Shown: piece after piece, positions 41,704 to 50,521 of the stretch
Numbering within the stretch: position 1 is the stretch's first letter
Layout: the number at the start of each line of letters is the position of its first letter
From: Pseudomonadota bacterium
Lineage (GTDB): Bacteria; Myxococcota_A; Polyangia; GCA-2747355
NCBI GenBank assembly: GCA_016702545.1
Contig: JADJDT010000015.1
Span: 62,001-126,000 of the forward strand
DNA length: 64,000 bases
Direction: 5' to 3'
Made by a program: the position numbers and the translations under genes
The notes under the pieces: generated by a model
Told to the model about the DNA's origin: nothing
The model's database searches: none
Seen by the model: the letters and a program-made list of their open reading frames with translations, nothing else

Positions 41704-42704
41704 GTCTCGTCCAGCACCGCTGCCGGCAGCGCCAGCAGCAGCGCGCGCAGCCGCTCCGTCGCCGTGGCGCCATCGCTGGCGCTGAGCGCGGTACGCCAGC
41801 GGCGCGCGCCCGGCCGACCCGTCAGCAGTCCCAGCAGGTGCCGCGTGACCCGCGTGCCCGGCTGACCGGACTGCTCCAGCGCGGCCACATAGGGCAGCAG
41901 GGCCTCGATCACCGCGCGGCGCGTCGGCACGGGGTCGGTGCCGGCGAAGAACAGCCGATCGGCGCGCGCCAGCAGGTAGGGATCGTCGTAGGCGGCGCGG
42001 CCGATCATCGCGCCGTCGACGTGCGCCAGCTGCGACTGCGCCTCGGCGAGGGTGCGGAGGCCGCCGTTGAGTACGATGCAAAGCCGCGGGAAGTCGCGTT
42101 TGAGCTGATAGACCACGTCGTAGCGCAGCGGTGGCACGGTGCGATTGGCCTTCGGGCTGAGCCCGTCGAGCAGTGCCAGCCGCGCGTGGACGTCGAAGCG
42201 CGCGCAGCCGGCCTCGGCCACAGTCGCCACGAAGCGCGTCAGCGCGTCGTAGCCCTCGTGCCCACTGATGCCGATGCGGTGCTTGACGGTCACCGGCACG
42301 CCGACGGCGCCCCGCAGCGCCGCCACGCACTCGGCGACGAGCGCGGGCTCGGCCATCAAGCAGGCGCCGAAACGGCCCTGCTGCACCCGCTCGCTCGGGC
42401 AGCCGACGTTGAGGTTGATCTCGTCGTAGCCTAGCGCCGCTCCCAGGCGCGCCGCCGCGGCGAGCTCGGCGGGCCGGTCGCCGCCGAGCTGGAGCACCAG
42501 TGGACCTTCGATCGCGCTGAAGCCCAGCAGCCGCTCGACGTCGCCGTGAAGCACGGCTCGGGCCGTCACCATTTCACTGTAGAGCAGCGTGCGGCGCGTG
42601 ATCTGCCGCAGCACGTAGCGAAAGTGCCGATCGGTGCGATCCATCATCGGCGCCACGCTCAGCCGGTACGGCGGCGGCGCGGCGCTCGACAACGACACGC
42701 TCAA
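41700..42704 (-). CDS. dusA: tRNA-dihydrouridine synthase A
   Basis: Flavin enzyme reducing uridines in the tRNA D loop. The DusA start YRLSVAPMMDRTDRHFRYVL, FMN-binding LNVGCPSERVQQGRFGACLM with the catalytic Cys, VTVKHRIGISGHEGYD and LNGGLRTLAEA are all present. 334 residues from a TTG at 42704, which overlaps the TolC-like stop (TTGA) and has GGGAGG 7 bases upstream; a GTG two codons on is the alternative. The frame is open far upstream into the TolC-like gene but that part is shadow. The stop lies in element C. Confidence 0.93.
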   Translation of the reverse strand: MSVSLSSAAPPPYRLSVAPMMDRTDRHFRYVLRQITRRTLLYSEMVTARAVLHGDVERLLGFSAIEGPLVLQLGGDRPAELAAAARLGAALGYDEINLNVGCPSERVQQGRFGACLMAEPALVAECVAALRGAVGVPVTVKHRIGISGHEGYDALTRFVATVAEAGCARFDVHARLALLDGLSPKANRTVPPLRYDVVYQLKRDFPRLCIVLNGGLRTLAEAQSQLAHVDGAMIGRAAYDDPYLLARADRLFFAGTDPVPTRRAVIEALLPYVAALEQSGQPGTRVTRHLLGLLTGRPGARRWRTALSASDGATATERLRALLLALPAAVLDET

Positions 42705-44077
42705 CGGCGCGCCTCCCGCTCGAAGGGCTGCCGTTGGCCCAGCTCGTGAGCCAGCGCGATGCGCGCCAGGTCGCGCGCATCGCGGCTGCGCGTGAGGTCG
42801 ATGCGCGCCTCGAGCCGTCGCTGCGTCGCGTCGAGCAGATCGAGCTGCGTCGCGGTGCCGGCCTCGTAGCGCGACGCCATCTCGTCGACGATCACGGCCG
42901 CCAGCGCGGCCGCCTTGTCGGCGCTGATCAGTCCCGCCTCGGCCGAGAGCAGGTCGGCGCGCAACTGCACCACCGTCTCGGCGATGCCGCGCGCCAGCTC
43001 GGCGCGAGCCGCCTGACCCTCGGCGATGCGCGCCTCGGCGCTGCGCCGATTGGCGTAGCGCAGACCGCCCTCGTAGAGCGGCAGCCCGAGCGTAGCGACG
43101 ATGGCCAGCGTATCGCGGCGATCGGCAAAGCCGGCCACGTTCTGCCAGCGGTAGAGCAGGCTGAGATCGAGGGTCGGGAAGAACGACCACGTTACCGCCT
43201 TGCGCGCCTGCTCCGCCGCCGCGATGTCCAGGCGCAGGGCCGCGACGTCGGCGCGCCGATTGAGCGCCGTCCGCAGCATCGCGGACTCGTCGGCGGGCAC
43301 GGCCGCCGGCTCGGGCGGGCGACGCAGCGCGATCGGCTCGTTCAGACCGATCAAGATCGCCAGGCGACGCTGCGCTGCCAGCAATGCGTTGCGCTGTCGG
43401 CGCAGCGCCTGCTCATCCTGCACCAGCACCAGCTCCGCGCGTACCACGTCCGAACGCAGCACCCGTCCGACCTCGAGCCTGGCGCGCACGACCGCGAGGT
43501 TCTGCTGATCGACGCCCACCTTCTCCTCCAGCGCCGTGGCCACCTCGCTCGCGCCGAGCCCGGCGTAGTAGGCCTCGGCCACGCGCAACAGGTAGTCCTG
43601 GCGCCGGCGCACGACGCGCAGCTCCGCCGCGGCGACGCCCTTGCGCGCGACCCCGAGCTGCTGGTAGGCGGGACCGCGAAAGAGCGGCACGCCGGCCTGC
43701 AACGCGAGGCCGAGCTGATGGCGGCGCTGAATCACGATCGGATCGCTGGCGGGCGACCCCGCCGGGGCGAAGGCGCCGAGGTCGAAGGACACCACCGGAT
43801 CATTCAGCGTGTAGCTGCCGCTCAGGTTCACGGTGGGCTTGAGCTGCGACCAGGCGCGGCCCACCTCGGCGGTGGCGCCGCGCACCCGCGCCTGCATCTG
43901 CTCCAGCGTCGGATTGTCGCGCTGCGCCAGCCCGTAGGCCTCCTCCAGCGTGACGAGACGCGCACCCACGGGCGTCCCGAGCGCCGCGTCGGCACCGGCC
44001 CTCGCCGACGCCGCCAGCGCCAGCAGCGCCACCAGCAGCGGCACCCTCACGGCGCCCTCGATCGATCGTCTGCGCAT
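42701..44077 (-). CDS. TolC-family outer-membrane efflux protein
   Basis: 458 residues. Signal peptide RVPLLVALLALAASARAGA, then the two-repeat helical barrel: LVTLEEAYGLAQRDNPTLEQ, KPTVNLSGSYTLNDP, and the second half with SFFPTLDLSLLYRWQNVAGF and RYEAGTATQLDLLDATQRRL, all classic TolC/OEP landmarks. AGGAGG lies 5 bases before the ATG. Divergent from the MFP-RND pair it presumably serves as the exit duct. Overlaps dusA (TTGA). Confidence 0.92.
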   Translation of the reverse strand: MRRRSIEGAVRVPLLVALLALAASARAGADAALGTPVGARLVTLEEAYGLAQRDNPTLEQMQARVRGATAEVGRAWSQLKPTVNLSGSYTLNDPVVSFDLGAFAPAGSPASDPIVIQRRHQLGLALQAGVPLFRGPAYQQLGVARKGVAAAELRVVRRRQDYLLRVAEAYYAGLGASEVATALEEKVGVDQQNLAVVRARLEVGRVLRSDVVRAELVLVQDEQALRRQRNALLAAQRRLAILIGLNEPIALRRPPEPAAVPADESAMLRTALNRRADVAALRLDIAAAEQARKAVTWSFFPTLDLSLLYRWQNVAGFADRRDTLAIVATLGLPLYEGGLRYANRRSAEARIAEGQAARAELARGIAETVVQLRADLLSAEAGLISADKAAALAAVIVDEMASRYEAGTATQLDLLDATQRRLEARIDLTRSRDARDLARIALAHELGQRQPFEREARR

Positions 44078-44253
44078 CGCTTCCTCCTCGGTACGCGGCC
44101 AAGAAAGCACGCCCGCTGCCGCTGGACAAGCGCTGCCCACGTGGTATGCAGCGCCGGGGTCACGGATGGCGGCCCCGTCAGGGTCGCGAGCCTCGAGCGG
44201 CTCAGGGCCTAGCACCCCTCCGCGGGGTGCGACGCCGAATGAGAGTAGTTTCC

Positions 44254-45441
44254 ATGCCCATGCGCAAGCGCAGCGTCGTTGCCCTCAGCGTCCTGACCGT
44301 GGTGCTCGTGCTGATCTTGCTCGGGGGCACCAAGGCGCTGCAGATCCGCCGCATGATCGCCGGCGCCGCCCAGTTCGCGCCGCCGCCCGAGCCGGTCACG
44401 GTCGTCGGCTTGCAGCGCCAGTCCTGGGAGTCGGTGTTGAGCTCGGTCGGCTCGCTGGCGGCCGTACAGGGCGTCACGGTCTCCGCCGAGCTCACGGGCA
44501 AGGTCGTGCGGGTGGCCTTCGAGGCGGGGACGCTCGTGCGCGCGGGCGCGCTGCTGGTGCAGCAGGACGTCGCTTCGGAGACGGCTCAGCTTCGCGCGAT
44601 CGAGGCACGCCTGGCGCTCGCCGCCAGCAATCTCGACCGCGCCCGGCGCCTACTGGCCAAACACGCGCTGCCGCCTTCCGAGTACGACCTCGCCGCTGCG
44701 CAGGCTAGCCAGGCCCAGGCCGACGCCGACGCCCTGCGGGCGACGATCACCAAGAAGACGATTCGCGCGCCCTTCGCGGGGCGCCTCGGCCTGCGCCAGG
44801 TCAATCTGGGCCAGGTGATCAACGCCGGTGAGCCGATCGTACTGCTGCAGTCGATCGACCCCGTCTTCGTCAACTTCCTGGTGCCGCAGCAGCACCTCGC
44901 GCAGGTCACCGTCGGCCTCCCGATCCGCATCAGCAGCAACACCCTGCCCGGCCCGGCGATCGCGGGCACCATCACCGCGATCACCCCGCAGGTCGACGCC
45001 AGCACGCGCAGCATCGAGTTGCAGGGGACCGTCGCCAACCCGGACGAGCGGCTGCGGCCGGGCATGTTCGTCAATGTCACCGTCGTCCTGCCGCGACAGC
45101 TGCCGGTGCTGGCCCTACCTGCCACCGCCGTGCTCTACGCGCCCTACAGCGACTCGGTCTTCGTCGTCGAGACGGCGCCCCCCGCCAGCGCGGCAGCAGC
45201 ACCCGGCGCTCCACCGGCCGCGGGATCGGCGCTCGAGACCAAGGCCGGACTGGTCGTGCGGCAACAGTTCGTGCGCTTGGGCGAGCGGCGCGGGGACTAC
45301 GTGGCCGTGCTCGACGGCCTGAAGCCCGGCGAGACCGTCGTCACCACGGGGGTCTTCAAGCTGCGGAACGGCCAGGCGGTCGTCGTCGACAACACCCTCA
45401 GCCCGACCTTCAGCTTGGCGCCCAAGCCCAGCGACAACTAG
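44254..45441 (+). CDS. RND efflux membrane fusion protein (AcrA/MexA-like)
   Basis: 395-residue periplasmic adaptor. N-terminal membrane anchor LSVLTVVLVLILLGG, beta-barrel/lipoyl halves VSAELTGKVVRVAFEAGTLV and TIRAPFAGRLGLRQVNLGQV, a helical hairpin between them, and the MP domain (FVNFLVPQQHLAQVTVGLPI, LRPGMFVNVTVVLP). Start ATG chosen with GAGAG upstream; ATGs at 44239 and 44260 are alternatives. The pump gene starts 36 bases after its stop. A weak promoter-like pair (TGGACA and TATGCA, 44123-44150) lies upstream. Confidence 0.92.
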   Translation: MPMRKRSVVALSVLTVVLVLILLGGTKALQIRRMIAGAAQFAPPPEPVTVVGLQRQSWESVLSSVGSLAAVQGVTVSAELTGKVVRVAFEAGTLVRAGALLVQQDVASETAQLRAIEARLALAASNLDRARRLLAKHALPPSEYDLAAAQASQAQADADALRATITKKTIRAPFAGRLGLRQVNLGQVINAGEPIVLLQSIDPVFVNFLVPQQHLAQVTVGLPIRISSNTLPGPAIAGTITAITPQVDASTRSIELQGTVANPDERLRPGMFVNVTVVLPRQLPVLALPATAVLYAPYSDSVFVVETAPPASAAAAPGAPPAAGSALETKAGLVVRQQFVRLGERRGDYVAVLDGLKPGETVVTTGVFKLRNGQAVVVDNTLSPTFSLAPKPSDN

Positions 45442-45477
45442 CGTTTGCGCCCGCCTCCCGTCATTCAAGCAGCCTCG

Positions 45478-48400
45478 ATGAAATTCACCGATCTCTTCAT
45501 CCGCCGGCCGGTGCTGGCGATCGTCGTCAACCTGGTGATCATCATCGCCGGGGTGCAGGCACTGCGCGCGCTCAACGTGCGCCAATACCCCCGCAGCGAG
45601 AACTCGGTCGTCAGCGTCTCCACGGTCTACGTCGGCGCGAGCGCCGAGCTGGTGCGCGGCTTCATCACCACGCAGCTCGAGCGTGCGGTCGCGGCCGCCG
45701 ACGGCATCGACTACATCGAGTCGCAGAGCGCCCAGGGCCTCTCGACGATCAATGCCCGCCTCAAGCTCAACTACGACCCGATCAAGGCGCTGGCCGAGAT
45801 CGGCTCCAAGGTCGATCAGGTGCGCGGCGATCTGCCCCCTGAGGCCGAGGTGCCGACGATCAACGTCCAATCGGCCGACAGTCAGTTTGCCTCGGCCTAC
45901 CTCAGCTTCAGCTCCACGCTGCTCAAGCAGAACCAGATCACGGACTACCTGGTACGGATCGTCCAGCCGCGGCTCTCGGCGATCGAGGGCGTGCAGCGCG
46001 CCGAGATCCTCGGCGCCCGCACCTTCGCCATGCGGGTTTGGCTCAAGCCCGACCGCATGGCGGCGCTCAATATCAGTCCGGTGCAGGTCCGCCAGGCGCT
46101 CGCCGCCAACAACTTCTTGGCGCCGATCGGCCGCACCAAGGGCGCGTTGGTCCAGGTCAACCTCACCGCCAATACCGATCTCCGCTCGGTCGAGGAGTTC
46201 AAGAACCTGGTGCTGCGCGAGCAGCGCGGCGCGGTCGTCCGGCTGCAAGACGTGGCCGACGTCGTGCTCGGCGCCGAGGACTACGAGGCCGAGGTCCGCT
46301 TCTCCGGGCAGACGGCGGTGTTCATGGGCATCTTCGCGCTGCCCAACGCCAACGCGCTCGAGGTCGTGCGCCGCGTGCGCGCGGAGATCGCCGCGATCCA
46401 GCGCGAGCTGCCGAGCGGGCTGAGCGCCCGCGTGGCCTATGACGCCACGGCCTACATCAACGACGCGCTGCACGAGGTCACCCGCACCCTGCTCGACACG
46501 CTGCTGATCGTGGCGATCATCATCTTCCTCTTCCTCGGCTCGCTGCGCTCGGTGCTGGTGCCGGTGGTGGCGATTCCGGTCTCGTTGATCGGCGGCGTGT
46601 TCCTGATGCAGGTCTTCGGCTTCACGATCAACCTGCTGACGCTGCTGGCGATCGTGCTCTCGGTCGGCCTCGTCGTCGACGACGCGATCGTCGTGGTCGA
46701 GAACGTCGAGCGCCACCTGCGGGAGGGCAAGTCACCCCGCGACGCGGCGCTGCTCGGGGCGCGCGAGCTGATCGGCCCGATCATCGCGATGACCATCACG
46801 CTGGCCGCGGTCTACGCGCCGATCGGTCTGCAAGGCGGACTGACCGGCTCGCTCTTCCGCGAGTTCGCCTTCACCCTCGCCGGCGCCGTGACGATCTCGG
46901 GCGTGGTCGCGCTGACCTTGTCGCCCGTGATGTCGGCACGGCTGCTCAAGCCCGGTCTCGGCGAGCGCGGGCTCGCCGGCAAGATCGCGCGCGACTTCGT
47001 CCGCCTGCGCGCACTCTACGGGCGGCTGTTGGACGCCACGCTCAACCACCGCCCGGCGGTCTACGTGCTGTGGGCCGGCATCAGCCTGCTGGCGATCCCG
47101 ATGTTCAAGATGTCGGCGACCGAGCTGGCCCCGACCGAGGATCAGGGGATCATCTTCGGCATCCTCGAGGCCTCGGCCAACGCGACGCTCGACCAGACCA
47201 GTCGCTTCGCCGCAGCAGCCAATCGCGCCTTCCTCAGCGCGCCCGAGACCAAGTTCACGTTCCAGGTCACCTTCCCCACGTCGGGCTTCGCGGGCATGGC
47301 CCTCAAGCCCTGGGGCGAGCGCCGCCGCAGCGTCGCTCAGCTGCTGCCCGAGGTGCAGGGCAAGCTGCAGGCCATCCCCGGCATTCGGATCTTTCCGGTC
47401 GCGCCGCCGGCCCTTCCGGGCGGCGGTCAGTTCCCGGTCGAGGTCGTGATCGCCTCGACCGCCGAGCCCGACGCGATCCTGCGACTCGTCGAGCAGCTGC
47501 AGGCCAAGGCGGTCGCCAGCCGGATGTTCGCCTTCCCGCCGATCCTCGACACCAAGATCGACCAACCGCAGTCGGAGCTGGTGATCAACCGCGACAAGGT
47601 CGCCGACCTCGGGCTCAGCCTGCAGCAGGTCGGCGCCGACGTGGCCTCGATGCTCGGCGGCAACTTCGTCAACCGCTTCAACATCGCCGGTCGCAGCTAC
47701 AAGGTCATCCCGCAGATCACGCGGGTCGAGCGCCTCAACCCCGAGCAGCTCAACGAGCTCCGCGTCACGGGGCCCAATGGACAATTGGTGGCGCTCAGCA
47801 CCCTCGCGACCTTGCGCGACACGACGGTGGCGCGGTCGCTCAACCGCTTCCAGCAGCTCAATGCGGTCAAGCTCAGCGGCGTCGCAATTCGCCCGCTCGA
47901 CGAGGCCTTGCGCTTCCTCGAGGACGAGGCCGCCAAGCTCCTGCCCCAGGGCTACGTCATCGACTACACCGGCGAGTCGCGCCAGCTCCGCACCGAGAGC
48001 AACAAGTTCCTGCCGGCCTTCGCCCTGGCGATGGTGCTGATCTTCCTGGTGCTGGCCGCCCAGTTCAACAGCTTCCGCGATCCCTTCGTGATCCTCGCCG
48101 GGTCGGTGCCACTGGCGATGTTCGGCGCGCTGATCTTCACCTTCCTCAAGATGCCCAATCCCAACGTCCCGTTCTGGACCCAGGGCTGGACGACCACGCT
48201 CAACATCTACTCCCAGGTGGGGCTCGTGACGTTGATCGGGCTGGTGGCCAAGAACGGCATCCTGATCGTCGAGTTCGCCAACAAGCTCCAGGAACAGGGC
48301 CGCTCGAAGCGCGAGGCGGTCCACGAGGCCGCGCTCACGCGCCTGCGGCCGATCTTGATGACCACCGGCGCGACCATCGCCGGCCACTTTCCGCTCACGC

Positions 48401-48570
48401 TCGTCACCGGCGCCGGCGCCGCCGCGCGCAACTCGATCGGCCTCGTGCTCGTCGGTGGCATGGCCGTCGGCACGGCGTTCACGCTCTTCGCCATCCCGTC
48501 GATCTACATGCTCGTCGGCCGCACCCGCCAGCATCCTGGCGGCGTCACCGCTCAGGGGCCGCAGGGCTGA
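45478..48570 (+). CDS. RND efflux pump, HAE1 family (AcrB/MexB-like)
   Basis: 1030-residue inner-membrane proton antiporter. Starts MKFTDLFIRRPVLAIVVNLV. Proton-relay acidic pair VGLVVDDAIVVVENVERHL in TM4 and lysine in GLVAKNGILIVEFAN of TM10 are intact; internal repeats (porter domains) contain SAQGLSTINARLKLNYDP and the pump-family ARTFAMRVWLKPDRMAALNI. The ATG 11 codons into the open frame fits the family start. With the adaptor and the divergent TolC it forms a tripartite pump for drugs or other amphiphiles; the substrate cannot be inferred. Its end overlaps the convergent LVIVD gene by 19 bases. Confidence 0.95.
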   Translation: MKFTDLFIRRPVLAIVVNLVIIIAGVQALRALNVRQYPRSENSVVSVSTVYVGASAELVRGFITTQLERAVAAADGIDYIESQSAQGLSTINARLKLNYDPIKALAEIGSKVDQVRGDLPPEAEVPTINVQSADSQFASAYLSFSSTLLKQNQITDYLVRIVQPRLSAIEGVQRAEILGARTFAMRVWLKPDRMAALNISPVQVRQALAANNFLAPIGRTKGALVQVNLTANTDLRSVEEFKNLVLREQRGAVVRLQDVADVVLGAEDYEAEVRFSGQTAVFMGIFALPNANALEVVRRVRAEIAAIQRELPSGLSARVAYDATAYINDALHEVTRTLLDTLLIVAIIIFLFLGSLRSVLVPVVAIPVSLIGGVFLMQVFGFTINLLTLLAIVLSVGLVVDDAIVVVENVERHLREGKSPRDAALLGARELIGPIIAMTITLAAVYAPIGLQGGLTGSLFREFAFTLAGAVTISGVVALTLSPVMSARLLKPGLGERGLAGKIARDFVRLRALYGRLLDATLNHRPAVYVLWAGISLLAIPMFKMSATELAPTEDQGIIFGILEASANATLDQTSRFAAAANRAFLSAPETKFTFQVTFPTSGFAGMALKPWGERRRSVAQLLPEVQGKLQAIPGIRIFPVAPPALPGGGQFPVEVVIASTAEPDAILRLVEQLQAKAVASRMFAFPPILDTKIDQPQSELVINRDKVADLGLSLQQVGADVASMLGGNFVNRFNIAGRSYKVIPQITRVERLNPEQLNELRVTGPNGQLVALSTLATLRDTTVARSLNRFQQLNAVKLSGVAIRPLDEALRFLEDEAAKLLPQGYVIDYTGESRQLRTESNKFLPAFALAMVLIFLVLAAQFNSFRDPFVILAGSVPLAMFGALIFTFLKMPNPNVPFWTQGWTTTLNIYSQVGLVTLIGLVAKNGILIVEFANKLQEQGRSKREAVHEAALTRLRPILMTTGATIAGHFPLTLVTGAGAAARNSIGLVLVGGMAVGTAFTLFAIPSIYMLVGRTRQHPGGVTAQGPQG

Positions 48571-49778
48571 AGCGAAGCCACGCGCACCCGGCCATCGAAG
48601 GCAGAGGCCACGACCCCGCAGCGCGTGGCCGCGAGCTCGTAGATCGCCGCGCCCGTGCTCAGCTCGTCGAGCAGCCGCGGGGCGCTCGGTTGGCTGAGGT
48701 CGTAGACCTGGATACTGCCGGCCCCGCGCACGCCGGTGCCGACGTAGAGCCGCGAGCCCGAACCGTCCAGGCCGCGGTAGTCGAGCGAGCCCGCCGGACT
48801 GCTCCAGACCACGACCGGCGCGTTGGGGTGGACCACGTCGATCACCAGCAGCCGCCGGCCCGTCTTGGAGACCACGTACGCATAGTGCCCCTCGCTCCAG
48901 ACCTCGTAGACCGTACCGGTCGGATCGTGGATCGTCATGTCCAGGGTGCCGACCACCGTCGGTGGGCCGACCGGAGGGAGGTCGAGCACATGGAAGTGGG
49001 TCCTGGCGGCGACGTAGAGCGTGGTGCCCACGATCTGAACATCCTGCGTCACCCCGCTGAGCGGCAGCTGGTAGAGCAGCGACGGGTTGGTGGGCACCGC
49101 GATGTCGACCACCGCCAGGCCCTCGGTGTGGTTCGCGACGTAGGCGCGACCGCGCGCCACCTGCACCGCCCAGGCCTCGCCGGGCAGGTCGAGGCCACCG
49201 AGGTGGACGGGCACGCCCGCGGACACCTCGGCCACCACCAGCCCGCCCCAGTAGGTCGCCAGATACGCCCTGCCGTTGGCGAGGTGCAGGCCGAGAACAT
49301 CGTTGTCGGTCGCCGAGATCTGCGCTGGAGCAAGGTCCGTGCGCAGCAGCCCGGTGGACCTGGGGCTCGCCGGCTCCGCGAGGTCGAGCAGCTCGATGCC
49401 ATCCTCACCCTCGGAGACCCCGACGGCGACGGTATTGCCGTCGCGGGCCAAAGACTGCCCGATGCCGGCCAACCGAGACGCTACGCTGGTCACGAGGGTC
49501 AGCGTGCCCGCCGCCCCGGCGGCATCCGCGCCCCGATCACCCGCGCCGGCGTCGGCGCCGCCGCTCCGATCGGCCCGGGCACCCGAATCGCGCACCGGAG
49601 CGTCCGGCGTGGCGTCCGCGAGCACCGACCCACCGGCGTCGCAGGCGCCCCGATCCACGGCGCAAGCGGAGCCCCTGTCGCGCGGCTCGAAGCCGGCGCG
49701 CACGCAACCCACGACCGGCAGCAGGCCCAGCCAGCCGGCCGAGGCCAGCCTGGCCCAGCGGAGCGACGCAGCCCTCAT
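48552..49778 (-). CDS. LVIVD-repeat lipoprotein
   Basis: 408 residues. Signal peptide with lipobox VVGC (Cys near 22), a Asp/Ala/Gly-rich spacer of about 75 residues (ATPDAPVRDSGARADRSGGA), then beta-propeller-like repeats of the LVIVD type: GIELLDLAEPASPRSTGLLR, GLAVVDIAVPTNPSLLYQLP, LLVIDVVHPNAPVVVWSSP, SIQVYDLSQPSAPRLLDELS. Such proteins sit at the cell surface and bind unknown partners. Start ATG 49778 fits the signal peptide; the frame is open 34 codons upstream. 3' overlap with the RND gene. Confidence 0.83.
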   Translation of the reverse strand: MRAASLRWARLASAGWLGLLPVVGCVRAGFEPRDRGSACAVDRGACDAGGSVLADATPDAPVRDSGARADRSGGADAGAGDRGADAAGAAGTLTLVTSVASRLAGIGQSLARDGNTVAVGVSEGEDGIELLDLAEPASPRSTGLLRTDLAPAQISATDNDVLGLHLANGRAYLATYWGGLVVAEVSAGVPVHLGGLDLPGEAWAVQVARGRAYVANHTEGLAVVDIAVPTNPSLLYQLPLSGVTQDVQIVGTTLYVAARTHFHVLDLPPVGPPTVVGTLDMTIHDPTGTVYEVWSEGHYAYVVSKTGRRLLVIDVVHPNAPVVVWSSPAGSLDYRGLDGSGSRLYVGTGVRGAGSIQVYDLSQPSAPRLLDELSTGAAIYELAATRCGVVASAFDGRVRVASLQPCGP

Positions 49779-49857
49779 CGGGTCGATAGTACCACCCGCG
49801 ACGCCATCACCCGGCCCGGCTTGCTCGCGCCGGCACCTGCCGCTATCGTCCTCGGCG

Positions 49858-50514
49858 ATGAGCGAGCTGCCGACGCCCACCTGTGCGGATTGCGTGGCCT
49901 TCGCCGCCGAGGGGCGTGACGAACAGGGGCGGCGACGCGGGCGTTGCCGCTTTCGGCCTGAGCTGGGCTCGATTCCCGAGACCCTGCCCTACTGCCACAC
50001 CTTCCAGGTGCGGGCCGAGCGCGCCTCGGCGGTGGCCCTCCCCGCTCGCGCGGCCTCGCGGGCGCGGGCGGCGGCGGCGAGCGCGAGCCGCAGCGCGGGC
50101 GTCGCTCCAGCGCGCCGCGCGCCCGCGACGCTGCGCCAGCCGACCTGCGGCGACACCGAAGGAGAGATCACGATGGATCGCGATGGTCTCAAACAGGTGC
50201 TGCGTGAGCTGCTGACCGAGGAGACGCTCTTCGGCTACCCGGAGCTGGCTCGCCGCTGGGACGGCGGCACCTTGGTGCTGAAACCCGCGGACACGACGGT
50301 GCAGAGTAAGGAAGTCCCGCTGGAGCAGCTCTTCCACAAGATCGTGATGATTCGCGATCGGCTGCGCGTGCTCGAGGCGAAGCTCAACGGCCACGAGAAG
50401 CTCTCCGAGACCGACAAGGTCGAGCTGCAGGGTTACATCTCGCGCTGCTACGGCACGCTGACCACCTTCAACGTGCTCTTCGCCGACAAGGACGACCACT
50501 TCAGCTCGAAGTGA
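49858..50514 (+). CDS. Cys4 motif plus conserved helical domain protein
   Basis: 218 residues. The first 50 have four Cys in a zinc-binding-like order (CADCVAF, GRCRF, YCHTF); then an Ala/Arg-rich linker. The last 115 residues (MDRDGLKQVLRELLTEETLF, WDGGTLVLKP, HEKLSETDKVELQGYISRCYG, FNVLFADKDDHFSSK) form a compact conserved-looking domain; I recall similar sequences from myxobacteria but have no function. An internal ATG at 50173 could start a separate short protein with GGAGAG upstream; the fused reading is open and equally possible. Confidence 0.68.
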   Translation: MSELPTPTCADCVAFAAEGRDEQGRRRGRCRFRPELGSIPETLPYCHTFQVRAERASAVALPARAASRARAAAASASRSAGVAPARRAPATLRQPTCGDTEGEITMDRDGLKQVLRELLTEETLFGYPELARRWDGGTLVLKPADTTVQSKEVPLEQLFHKIVMIRDRLRVLEAKLNGHEKLSETDKVELQGYISRCYGTLTTFNVLFADKDDHFSSK

Positions 50515-50521
50515 GTGGCCA

